Shown: positions 1 to 5,814 of the stretch, piece after piece
Position numbering within the stretch: position 1 is the first letter of the stretch
How the letters are laid out: the number at the start of each line of letters is the position of its first letter
From: Deltaproteobacteria bacterium
GTDB lineage: Bacteria > Desulfobacterota > Desulfobulbia > Desulfobulbales > Desulfobulbaceae
DNA length: 5,978 nt
Assembly (NCBI GenBank): GCA_013151365.1
Contig: JAADIK010000127.1
Location: 1-5,978 of the forward strand
Direction: 5' to 3'
Made by a program: the position numbers and the translations under genes
The notes under the pieces: model-generated
What the model saw: the letters and a program-made list of their open reading frames with translations, nothing else
Databases searched by the model: none
Told to the model about the DNA's origin: nothing

Positions 1-272
1 CCGGGGTGAGGACGGCATGTGAGCTGCTCGGCCTTGATCCCCTCTATCTCGCCAATGAGGGCAAATGCATCGCCATTGTCGAGGCCGGGGCGGCCGAGGT
101 CCTGCTGGCGGCCATGCGGGAAACACCCGAGGGGTGCGATGCCCGGGTCATCGGCACAGTTACCGCCACGTCGTCTGAAAAGCACCCGGCCAGGGTGATC
201 CTGAAGACCGGCATCGGCGGCGCCCGCATTGTCGGACCGCTCAGCGGCGAGCCCCTGCCGAGAATCTGCTGA
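1..272 (+). CDS. hypE: HypE, carbamoyl dehydratase for [NiFe]-hydrogenase CN ligands (C-terminal 89 residues)
   Basis: Partial gene; the reading frame is open at the left edge (first full codon at 3) and ends with TGA at 270-272. The visible 89 residues contain the family's LGLDPLYLANEGK block near the start, an IGTV segment in the middle, a TGIGGARIV block, and the terminal Pro-Arg-Ile-Cys. In HypE the last Cys receives a carbamoyl group from HypF and, by ATP-dependent dehydration, becomes a thiocyanate that supplies cyanide to the iron on HypC-HypD. This is a cytoplasmic maturation step. Family members are about 330-350 residues, so roughly three quarters lies outside the window. The gap of 188 nt and a promoter downstream suggest it ends an upstream hyp transcript rather than sharing only one message with the structural genes. 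Identification is firm from the two conserved blocks and the intact C-terminal Cys. Confidence 0.93.
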   Translation, partial: GVRTACELLGLDPLYLANEGKCIAIVEAGAAEVLLAAMRETPEGCDARVIGTVTATSSEKHPARVILKTGIGGARIVGPLSGEPLPRIC

Positions 273-277
273 GCATC

Positions 278-297
278 CCGGTTGCCGGCCATTTTTT
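278..297 (+). terminator. Weak terminator-like hairpin after hypE
   Basis: A short GC stem, CCGG-TTG-CCGG (278-288), is followed by CCA and a run of six T (292-297). The T run itself pairs with six A at 300-305 around a GT loop. The stem is only 4 bp, so termination may be poor and some read-through from hypE into the hydrogenase operon is possible. Confidence 0.25.
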
Positions 298-315
298 GTA
301 AAAAACGGTGAAAAT

Positions 316-343
316 TTGACTTTTGAGCCAATTTATACATAAT
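316..343 (+). promoter_or_regulatory. Sigma70-type promoter for the hydrogenase operon
   Basis: TTGACT (316-321, five of six to the -35 consensus) and CATAAT (338-343, five of six to the -10 consensus) are separated by 16 nt in an AT-rich stretch that stands out from the GC-rich coding DNA. A start near 350 would give a leader of about 110 nt before the small-subunit gene. I saw no GG-N10-GC sigma54 pair in this gap. This is a prediction from consensus matching only. Confidence 0.5.
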
Positions 344-352
344 CTATATAGA
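343..352. promoter_or_regulatory. Perfect 10-bp palindrome at the promoter -10/start region
   Basis: TCTATATAGA is an exact inverted repeat that begins at the last base of the proposed -10 box and would cover the transcription start. It is flanked by two copies of TATAC (334-338 and 355-359) whose starts are 21 bp apart, about two helical turns. The position would suit a repressor operator, but AT-rich palindromes this short also arise by chance. Confidence 0.25.
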
Positions 353-460
353 GATATACGCCGATGGTAGAGATTCCTGCTCGTTGTAAAGTAGCCGGGT
401 TGTTCTTTGAGGCACTTACGGATAACCCCGAATCCTTCTGCAAAGAAAAAGGAGGGAAGC

Positions 461-1570
461 ATGTCACGTCATGATTTTGGTAACGAGGTCAACAACATGC
501 GGGTCGACCGCCGCACCTTTATCAAAGGGTGTACCATGGCGGCCGCCGCCCTGGGGCTTTCGGAGACCATGGTGCCGAAGCTGGTGGCCGCGGCCACCTC
601 GGCCCAACGGCCGCCGGTAGTCTGGCTGCATTTTCAGGAATGCACCGGCTGTACGGAGAGCCTGCTCCGGGCGTCACACCCGGACATCGGCCGGCTGATC
701 CTCGATATCATTTCACTGGACTACCATGAAACCGTGATGGCCGCCGCCGGCCACCAGGCCGAGCAGGTTCTGCAGGAAACAATCAATAAGTATAACGGCA
801 AGTTTATCTGCGTTGTCGAGGGGGGCATCCCCACCAAGGACGGCGGAATTTACTGCAAGATCGGCGGCCGCACGGCCGTGGATATCCTGGCCGACGTGGC
901 GCCGAAAGCCGCGGCCGTCATTGCCATCGGCACCTGTGCGTCCTTCGGCGGCATCCAGGCCGCCAAACCGAATCCCACCGGCGCCGTCGGCGTCCGGGAC
1001 CTGGTCAAGGGCACCCCGATAATAAATATCCCCGGCTGCCCTCCCAACCCGATCTCTTTCCTGGGCACGGTCCTGCACTACCTGACCTTCAAACGGTTGC
1101 CGAGAACCGATCAGCTGGGCCGGCCGCTTTTTGCCTATGGCCGTGAAATCCATGATCAGTGCGAACGGCGAGCCCATTTCGACGAGGGGCGTTTTGTCGA
1201 GCAATTCGGGGATGAAGCACATCGACAGGGCTTCTGCCTCTACAAGGTCGGCTGCAAGGGTCCCGGGACCTTTTCCAACTGCCCGGCAGTGCGCTTCAAC
1301 GGTGTGGGGGCCTGGCCGGTCGGAGTCGGGCATGGCTGTGTCGGCTGCACCGAACCTGAATTCTGGGATACCATGACCCCCTTCTACGAACGTCTGCCGG
1401 GGGTCACTATTCCCGGCGGCGGGGAAGGCATTGTGACCGGCGCGACATCGGTGGGCATGAAGATCCTGGGCGTTACCGCTGCCGCGGTCGGAATCCATGC
1501 CGCGGTCGGTATCGGCAAACGGGTCGTTAAGTGCAAAAAGTGTAATAAGACACCAGACGAGCAGGAATAA
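461..1570 (+). CDS. hyaA: [NiFe]-hydrogenase small subunit, Tat-exported and membrane-anchored
   Basis: The iron-sulfur subunit carries electrons from the NiFe site toward the membrane. I chose ATG 461 because AAGGAGGG lies at 449-456; the frame is open further upstream but without a site. The 369 residues start with a Tat signal (RRTFIK at 17-22, then a hydrophobic stretch to about 45-48). Proximal-cluster ligands are C61, C64, C159 and C193 (the last in PGCPPNP). Distal-cluster ligands are H231, C234, C259 and C265; medial-cluster ligands are C274, C293 and C296. The proximal motif is ECTGCTES, and G164 stands where oxygen-tolerant enzymes have an extra Cys, so a standard [4Fe-4S] cluster is expected. 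Residues about 331-352 form a C-terminal membrane helix containing H346, followed by a basic tail with Cys-Lys-Lys-Cys (358-361). The tail should lie in the cytoplasm. Its neighbours, large subunit and cytochrome b, complete the enzyme. It could equally be named hydA or hynA. Confidence 0.97.
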   Translation: MSRHDFGNEVNNMRVDRRTFIKGCTMAAAALGLSETMVPKLVAAATSAQRPPVVWLHFQECTGCTESLLRASHPDIGRLILDIISLDYHETVMAAAGHQAEQVLQETINKYNGKFICVVEGGIPTKDGGIYCKIGGRTAVDILADVAPKAAAVIAIGTCASFGGIQAAKPNPTGAVGVRDLVKGTPIINIPGCPPNPISFLGTVLHYLTFKRLPRTDQLGRPLFAYGREIHDQCERRAHFDEGRFVEQFGDEAHRQGFCLYKVGCKGPGTFSNCPAVRFNGVGAWPVGVGHGCVGCTEPEFWDTMTPFYERLPGVTIPGGGEGIVTGATSVGMKILGVTAAAVGIHAAVGIGKRVVKCKKCNKTPDEQE

Positions 1571-1574
1571 CCCT

Positions 1575-1582
1575 GAGGGAGG
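1575..1582 (+). promoter_or_regulatory. Ribosome binding site that decides the large-subunit start
   Basis: GAGGGAGG abuts the first in-frame ATG (1583) with no spacer, which is too close. It lies 6 nt before the second ATG (1589), the usual spacing. The protein should therefore begin Met-Ala-Gln, not Met-Phe-Met-Ala-Gln. Confidence 0.7.
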
Positions 1583-1588
1583 ATGTTC

Positions 1589-3262
1589 ATGGCACAGCGA
1601 ATCGTCGTTGATCCCATAACCAGGATCGAAGGTCATCTGAGAATAGATGCAGAGATAAATAACGGCTTCATCAACAAGGCCTGGTCGTCAGGCCAGATGT
1701 GGCGCGGCATCGAGACCATCCTTCAGGGCCGCGACCCCAGGGACGCCTGGATTTTCACCCAGCGTATCTGCGGGGTCTGCACCACCGTCCATGCCCTGGC
1801 CTCGGTCAGGTGTGTTGAAAACGCCCTGGGCCTGGAAATACCCATCAATGCCCAGTATATCCGCAACCTGGTCCTGTCCCTCCATGCCCTCCATGACCAT
1901 ATCGTTCATTTTTATATCCTTTCCGCCCTGTCGGCCGATATCAAGAAAACCGTGCAGCTGGCGAACAGCCTCTCCAACTGGCCCGGCAACAGCGCCAAGA
2001 GATTCAAGGCGGTCCAGGAAAAGGTGCAGTCCCTGGTCGACAGCGGCCAGCTTGGACCTTTCGCCAATGGCTATTGGGGCCACCCGGCCATGACTCTGCC
2101 CCCCGAGGCCAACCTCATGGCCGTCTCCCATTACCTGGAGGCCCTGGATTATCAGCGCAAGGCCGATATGGCCCTGGCCATTATTGCCGGCAAAGACCCG
2201 CACATTCAGAATATGTCGGTGGGCGGCGTGACGACGGCCATCAACCTGGATAACGAAAATACCCTCAACATGGAGCGCCTGTACTGGGTCAAACAACTGG
2301 TCGAGGAGGTCAGGGGCTTCATCCAGCAGGTCTACCTGCCCGATGTCATCGCCATCGGCGCCCTGTACAAGGACTGGCTCCAGTACGGTGCCGGGGTTAC
2401 CAATTACCTGGCCGTGCCGGACATGGTTCTCGACACCAAGTCGGATTCCTTCGATCTGCCCGGCGGCACGATCATGGGCGGCGACCTGGGCACGGTCAAG
2501 CCCTTCACAAGTTTTCACGATCCCTACTTCCGCGACAACGTCGTCGAATGTATTGCCAGATCGTGGTATGACGGCGACTGGACCAAGTCGCCGTACAAGG
2601 AAGACACCATCCCCAAGTATACCGACTTCCAGGATGACGGCAAATACTCCTGGATAAAGGCGCCGCGTTTTCAGGGGCAGCCCATGCAGGTCGGTCCCCT
2701 GGCCCAGGTCCTGATCGGTTATGCCCAGGGGCATGCGTTGACGAAAAAATACGTGGATGACGTCCTGGCCCGGATTTCCTCCCTGGCCAAGGTCAAGGTC
2801 GGCCCGGCCGTGCTGCAGTCCACGCCCGGCCGCCATGTGGCCCGGGCCGTCAGGGCGGCGATGCTTGCCGACCTGTCCCTCAAGCACTGGGACCTGCTGG
2901 TTGACAACATCGGCAAGGGCGATCTGGAGATCTTCAACAAGCCAACCTTCCCGAAGGGTGAACAACTGGGCTTCGGCTTCCATGAGGCCCCCAGGGGAGC
3001 GCTTTCCCACTGGATTGTCATTCAGGACGGCGTCATTAAAAACTACCAGTGCGTCGTGCCGTCAACCTGGAATGCCGGGCCCCGTGACGACAAGGACAAG
3101 CCGGGCCCCTACGAGGCCGCCCTGGTGGGCAATCCCGTAGCGGAACCGGAAAAACCCCTGGAAGTCCTGCGGACCGTCCATTCCTTTGACCCGTGCATTG
3201 CCTGTGCGGTTCACATGCTGGATCCGCAGGGCAGGGAACTGGTCAAGGTCAAGGCTCTCTAG
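1589..3262 (+). CDS. hyaB: [NiFe]-hydrogenase large subunit (catalytic, H2 uptake)
   Basis: This subunit carries the NiFe(CN)2CO centre that splits H2 at the periplasmic face. At 557 residues it is of normal length. The N-terminus has the VVDPITRIEGH signature (6-16), including E14. The first nickel-binding pair is in RICGVC (C61, C64) and the second in DPCIACAVH (C536, C539). All four Cys ligands are present. After H542 there are 15 more residues beginning Met-Leu-Asp-Pro, the extension removed by the maturation protease once nickel is in place, so this is the precursor form. It lacks its own export signal and must travel with the Tat-tagged small subunit. It starts 18 nt after the small-subunit stop. 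ATG 1583 is an alternative start two codons upstream. Nothing is truncated or missing. Confidence 0.98.
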   Translation: MAQRIVVDPITRIEGHLRIDAEINNGFINKAWSSGQMWRGIETILQGRDPRDAWIFTQRICGVCTTVHALASVRCVENALGLEIPINAQYIRNLVLSLHALHDHIVHFYILSALSADIKKTVQLANSLSNWPGNSAKRFKAVQEKVQSLVDSGQLGPFANGYWGHPAMTLPPEANLMAVSHYLEALDYQRKADMALAIIAGKDPHIQNMSVGGVTTAINLDNENTLNMERLYWVKQLVEEVRGFIQQVYLPDVIAIGALYKDWLQYGAGVTNYLAVPDMVLDTKSDSFDLPGGTIMGGDLGTVKPFTSFHDPYFRDNVVECIARSWYDGDWTKSPYKEDTIPKYTDFQDDGKYSWIKAPRFQGQPMQVGPLAQVLIGYAQGHALTKKYVDDVLARISSLAKVKVGPAVLQSTPGRHVARAVRAAMLADLSLKHWDLLVDNIGKGDLEIFNKPTFPKGEQLGFGFHEAPRGALSHWIVIQDGVIKNYQCVVPSTWNAGPRDDKDKPGPYEAALVGNPVAEPEKPLEVLRTVHSFDPCIACAVHMLDPQGRELVKVKAL

Positions 3263-3294
3263 TGCCCATCCGGAAACGCTTAAAGGAGGACAAC

Positions 3295-3939
3295 ATGCGC
3301 TATCAACAAAATCTCGCCTGGTCCGTTCTGCTGCGGCTGTTTCACTGGAGTTTTGCGCTGTCCGTTGTGGTGCTGGTGACGACGGGATTCTATATCCACT
3401 TTCCCTGGACCAATACCATGCTTGAAGGCGGCCGTTCCTTTCCCGTGGCCACCATGTTCTATATTCATTTTATCGCCGCTTTTGTCTTTACCGCCGCCCT
3501 GCTGGCCCGTCTTTACCTGCTTCTCTTCGGCAACCGGCAGGAACGATTCTGGGACTTTCTCCCCATAACCCCGAAAAACATTGTCAACCTGTTCAAAACC
3601 ATTGCCAATTATCTGTACATCAGCGACAAATATGATCGCCGGCTGGGACATAACACCCTGGCGGGAATTTTTTACCTCGTCACCTTCATCCTGGGCCTCG
3701 TGCAGGTGCTGAGCGGCTTTTACATGCTCTATCCGGAAAACGTCGTCTGGCAGACCTGGGGACTTAGGTTGCTTGGTCCGATGCAGCAGGCCCGTTATCT
3801 CCACTACCTGATCATGTGGTATTTTATTTTCTTTGCCTTTGTCCATCTGTATATCGTGGTCTGGAGCGATATCTGGCATAAGGAGGGACTGATCTCCTCC
3901 ATCGTCAACGGCAGAAAGTACACCCCTGATAAAAGCTGA
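3295..3939 (+). CDS. hyaC: Ni/Fe-hydrogenase b-type cytochrome, quinone-reducing membrane subunit
   Basis: An integral-membrane di-heme cytochrome b that accepts electrons from the small subunit and reduces the quinone pool. ATG 3295 follows AAAGGAGGA at 3282-3290; the frame runs further upstream over the end of the large-subunit gene, but no start site is visible there. The protein has 214 residues and four clear hydrophobic helices at about 10-34, 52-78, 119-145 and 165-190. Likely heme ligands are H17 (LFHW), H58 (YIHF), H170 and H184. The last two are 14 residues apart, as in the Wolinella HydC and E. coli HyaC family. The C-terminal segment (HKEG...NGRKY) is also typical of the family. 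Presence of this gene right after the large subunit makes the enzyme a respiratory uptake hydrogenase rather than a soluble, cytochrome c3-linked one. Could equally be called hydC. Confidence 0.95.
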   Translation: MRYQQNLAWSVLLRLFHWSFALSVVVLVTTGFYIHFPWTNTMLEGGRSFPVATMFYIHFIAAFVFTAALLARLYLLLFGNRQERFWDFLPITPKNIVNLFKTIANYLYISDKYDRRLGHNTLAGIFYLVTFILGLVQVLSGFYMLYPENVVWQTWGLRLLGPMQQARYLHYLIMWYFIFFAFVHLYIVVWSDIWHKEGLISSIVNGRKYTPDKS

Positions 3940-3948
3940 AATAATGAT

Positions 3949-3977
3949 CGGAGCAGGCAGCCAGCCTGTCTGCTCCG
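3949..3977 (+). promoter_or_regulatory. Strong intergenic hairpin between cytochrome b and protease genes
   Basis: CGGAGCAGGCAG (3949-3960) pairs with CTGTCTGCTCCG (3966-3977) around a 5-nt loop: 12 bp with one G-U pair. No T run follows, so it is not a normal intrinsic terminator. It ends only 7 nt before the hyaD start and takes in the place where a Shine-Dalgarno would be. It may protect the 3' end of the structural-gene message or lower expression of the maturation genes. Confidence 0.5.
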
Positions 3978-3984
3978 GATTTCT

Positions 3985-4494
3985 ATGGCGACATCATCTC
4001 CCATCGGTATTCTCGGCGTCGGTAATCTCCTCCTGTCCGACGAGGGCTTCGGCGTCCATTTTATCAGATACCTGAACCGCCGTTACACCCTGCCCGATCA
4101 GGTAGCCGTCCTTGACGGCGGCACGTCCGGCATCATGCTGGCCCCCTTTATCGAAGACGTCCGTCTGCTCTATGTCATTGATACGGTTGCCGTGGATGCG
4201 GAACCGGGTTCGATTCATTGTTTTTCGGAAGACGACGTGCGGGCCGGCAATATCCAGGCCAGGATGTCGCCGCACCAGGTCGGTTTACTGGAAATTCTTG
4301 ATATCTGCCGGTTGCGGGACAAGGCGCCGGAGCGGGTGCGAATGATTACCGTGGTCCCGGCGGACCTGGGCACCGGCATTGACCTGTCCGCCCGGCTCAG
4401 GCCCAGGCTGGCCGAGGTTATGGCCGTCCTGACCAATCTCCTGGCCGGGGAGAACGTCTTCCCGCAAGAGAAAGAGACCGCTTGCCGTGCATGA
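3985..4494 (+). CDS. hyaD: Hydrogenase maturation endopeptidase (M52/HyaD family)
   Basis: A nickel-dependent cytoplasmic protease that trims the C-terminal extension of the large-subunit precursor, expected here to cut after H542. The protein has 169 residues. The N-terminal ILGVGNLLLSDEGFGV block carries the nickel-sensing E20; D66 (in VIDTV) and H97 (in SPHQVG) are the other two ligands. They match E16, D62 and H93 of E. coli HybD, each shifted by four. The DGGT motif is at 44-47. ATG 3985 is the only start that keeps the GVGN strand, yet no good ribosome binding site precedes it; only CGGA overlaps the end of the hairpin. Low, coupled or structure-dependent translation is therefore plausible. 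Its last 8 nt overlap the start of hypA. HynC, HupD or HydD are equivalent names. Confidence 0.94.
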   Translation: MATSSPIGILGVGNLLLSDEGFGVHFIRYLNRRYTLPDQVAVLDGGTSGIMLAPFIEDVRLLYVIDTVAVDAEPGSIHCFSEDDVRAGNIQARMSPHQVGLLEILDICRLRDKAPERVRMITVVPADLGTGIDLSARLRPRLAEVMAVLTNLLAGENVFPQEKETACRA

Positions 4495-4834
4495 GTTTTC
4501 TCTGGCCCAGGGACTCTTCACGCAGCTCTTCCGGCTTGCCGAGCAGCACCGGGCGGAAAAAATCATCATTGTCCGGGTGGAAATCGGCCAATTTGCCGGC
4601 ATTGTCATCGATTCTTTTTCTTTTGCCTTTGAAATCCTGGCCCGGGAACGTAAACTGACCCGGGAAGCGGTTCTTGAAATCACGGAAATCAAACCGCTCT
4701 GCGGTTGCCTTGACTGCGGCCATACCGTGCCGGCGGATGACAGTGTCCCTGCCGTCTGCGCACAATGCGGCTCAAGCCGGCTGACCCTGAGCGCTGCCGA
4801 CGACCTTATTCTGACTCAGGTTGAAATGGAGTAA
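4487..4834 (+). CDS. hypA: HypA, nickel-insertion metallochaperone
   Basis: A small cytoplasmic protein that passes nickel to the large-subunit precursor together with HypB. The start is GTG at 4487, not the ATG at 4491, which is in another frame. GTG gives Met-His-Glu, and H2 with the N-terminus is the family's nickel site. The 115 residues also contain the structural zinc site: C74 and C77 (GCLDC), C91 and C94 (CAQC). An extra C72 precedes these. Length is normal. The start overlaps the hyaD stop by 8 nt and only a weak purine stretch (GAGAAAGAGA region, about 4467-4477) lies upstream, so translation is probably coupled to hyaD. Confidence 0.95.
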   Translation: MHEFSLAQGLFTQLFRLAEQHRAEKIIIVRVEIGQFAGIVIDSFSFAFEILARERKLTREAVLEITEIKPLCGCLDCGHTVPADDSVPAVCAQCGSSRLTLSAADDLILTQVEME

Positions 4835-4839
4835 AAAAA

Positions 4840-5562
4840 ATGTGTGAATCCTGCGGTTGCGGTATTGATCATGAGCGGCAGACCACCAGGACCATCGATG
4901 TCTACGAGAGCCTGCTGGCCGCCAACACCAAGCAGGCCGGGGAAAACAGGCGTTCTTTCGAAACCCTCGGGGCTGTCGCCGTCAACATGATCAGCGGTCC
5001 GGGGGCCGGCAAGACCACCCTGCTTGAACATACCATCGAGCATCTCGGCAACGAGCTGCGTCTCGGGGTCATTGAAGGAGACATCGAAACCGAGCGTGAT
5101 GCGGCCAGGATCAGGAAAAAAGGGGCTCCGGTTGTCCAGATCACCACCGGCGGGGCCTGTCACCTCGATGCCCGGTTGGTCCATAAGGGTCTGCACCGGC
5201 TGCGGCATGAGAGCGGTATGGACCGTTTTGACCTGATCTTTATCGAAAACGTCGGCAACCTGGTCTGTCCGGCCACCTTTGACCTGGGTGAGCACCAACG
5301 GGTAGTGCTGGTCTCGGTTCCCGAGGGCTCGGACAAACCGGCCAAGTATCCCAAGGCCTTTCTCAGTTCCCAGCGTTTTCTCATTACCAAAACCGATCTC
5401 CTGCCTCATTTTGATTTCTCCATTGACGAGGCGAGGCGGGAGGCCCTTAAACTTAATCCGGCCATCCGGATCACGGAACTCTCCGCCACCGCCGGCGGTC
5501 AGGGATTCGAGGACTGGCTGCTCTATCTCAGGCAACTCCTGCGAACTGCGGCTGCTGCCTGA
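4840..5562 (+). CDS. hypB: HypB, hydrogenase nickel-incorporation GTPase
   Basis: A SIMIBI-class GTPase that loads nickel into the hydrogenase precursor with HypA. ATG 4840 is preceded by GGAG at 4828-4831, which overlaps the hypA stop. The 240 residues begin MCESCGCG, the high-affinity nickel motif (C2, C5, C7) known from E. coli HypB. The P-loop is GPGAGKTT (53-60). EGDIETERD is at 79-87. The G-domain metal-site residues are C107-H108 (GGACHLD) and C143 (ENVGNLVCPA). The guanine-specificity motif reads TKTD (183-186) where many GTPases have NKxD, and the SAT loop is at 215-217. There is no histidine-rich nickel-storage stretch between the N-terminal motif and the G domain; that segment has only H11. 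It closes the operon. Confidence 0.97.
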   Translation: MCESCGCGIDHERQTTRTIDVYESLLAANTKQAGENRRSFETLGAVAVNMISGPGAGKTTLLEHTIEHLGNELRLGVIEGDIETERDAARIRKKGAPVVQITTGGACHLDARLVHKGLHRLRHESGMDRFDLIFIENVGNLVCPATFDLGEHQRVVLVSVPEGSDKPAKYPKAFLSSQRFLITKTDLLPHFDFSIDEARREALKLNPAIRITELSATAGGQGFEDWLLYLRQLLRTAAAA

Positions 5563-5567
5563 TTTTT

Positions 5568-5597
5568 TTACCGTTTTTATTCGGTAACGGCATTTTT
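5568..5597 (+). terminator. Terminator-like hairpin after hypB
   Basis: Six nt after the hypB stop, TTACCG (5568-5573) can pair with CGGTAA (5582-5587). Alternatively CCGTT (5571-5575) can pair with AACGG (5586-5590), which is followed by CA and five T (5593-5597). A run of seven T also precedes the stem, so it could act on either strand. Stems are short, so efficiency is uncertain, but the place is right for the end of the hydrogenase operon. Confidence 0.45.
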
Positions 5598-5690
5598 AAG
5601 ATTTTAGCAAAACTGGAATTTATAAGTTGAATACGAATTGGTACTTTATGAAACGCTGCCGCCGATTTAATCCGATGTCCGGAGGCTTGC

Positions 5691-5750
5691 TGTCGCCGGA
5701 ATGGCAACGATGAACAGACCGGCGGCACTCCCGGGGAGGCGGGAGTGCCG
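5691..5750 (+). promoter_or_regulatory. Competing RNA stems in the leader of the last gene
   Basis: Within the 252-nt gene-free stretch 5563-5814, CGGCACTCCCG (5723-5733) and CGGGAGTGCCG (5740-5750) form a perfect 11-bp hairpin with loop GGGAGG. Part of its 5' arm can instead pair upstream: 5691-5699 with 5719-5727, 9 bp including one T-G pair. The two folds exclude each other. No T run follows, so this is not an obvious intrinsic terminator; a leader switch, an mRNA-stability element or a protein target are options. I recognise no named riboswitch. Elsewhere in the gap I see only the terminator above, a TATAAG (5621-5626) without a matching -35, and a near-palindrome at 5764-5777. Confidence 0.4.
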
Positions 5751-5800
5751 AATTGCCGGCTGAGTTTTCATGAGAACCACATCATATTTATCTTTGCTCC

Positions 5801-5812
5801 AAGGAGGGGGGG
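5801..5812 (+). promoter_or_regulatory. Unusually G-rich ribosome binding site of the last gene
   Basis: AAGGAGGGGGGG holds a full Shine-Dalgarno core followed by seven consecutive G (5806-5812), 2 nt before ATG 5815. Core-to-start spacing is normal if AAGGAGG is used. The G run could vary in length by slippage and shift that spacing. Confidence 0.7.
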
Positions 5813-5814
5813 AA

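Noticed and set aside
407..460. Upstream in-frame extension of the small-subunit gene from a TTG at 407
   Set aside because: No ribosome binding site precedes it, the added residues are not signal-like, and ATG 461 has a consensus AAGGAGGG at proper distance ahead of the Tat signal.
713..1636. Long open frame on the minus strand over the small-subunit gene
   Set aside because: It mirrors the codon bias of the real + strand gene, has no recognisable domain and no convincing start region.
1688..3010. A 440-codon open frame on the minus strand over the large-subunit gene
   Set aside because: Long antisense frames are common opposite GC-rich genes; its translation is low in complexity, resembles no family I know, and the + strand gene is certain.
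3193..3294. Upstream in-frame extension of the cytochrome b gene overlapping the large-subunit end
   Set aside because: The extension is read from large-subunit coding sequence in another frame; ATG 3295 has a strong AAAGGAGGA and gives the family's normal N-terminus.
4491..4660. ATG at the ATGA overlap as the start of a separate short + strand gene
   Set aside because: This frame closes after about 55 codons and has no family features, while the GTG frame gives a complete HypA.
4816..5535. A 239-codon open frame on the minus strand over hypB
   Set aside because: It is a shadow of hypB with no recognisable motif or start signal.
5640..5760. A cyclic-di-GMP riboswitch suggested by a GCAAGCCTCCGG-like string on the minus strand
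   Set aside because: The other conserved parts of that riboswitch are not present and the strand is wrong for the downstream gene.
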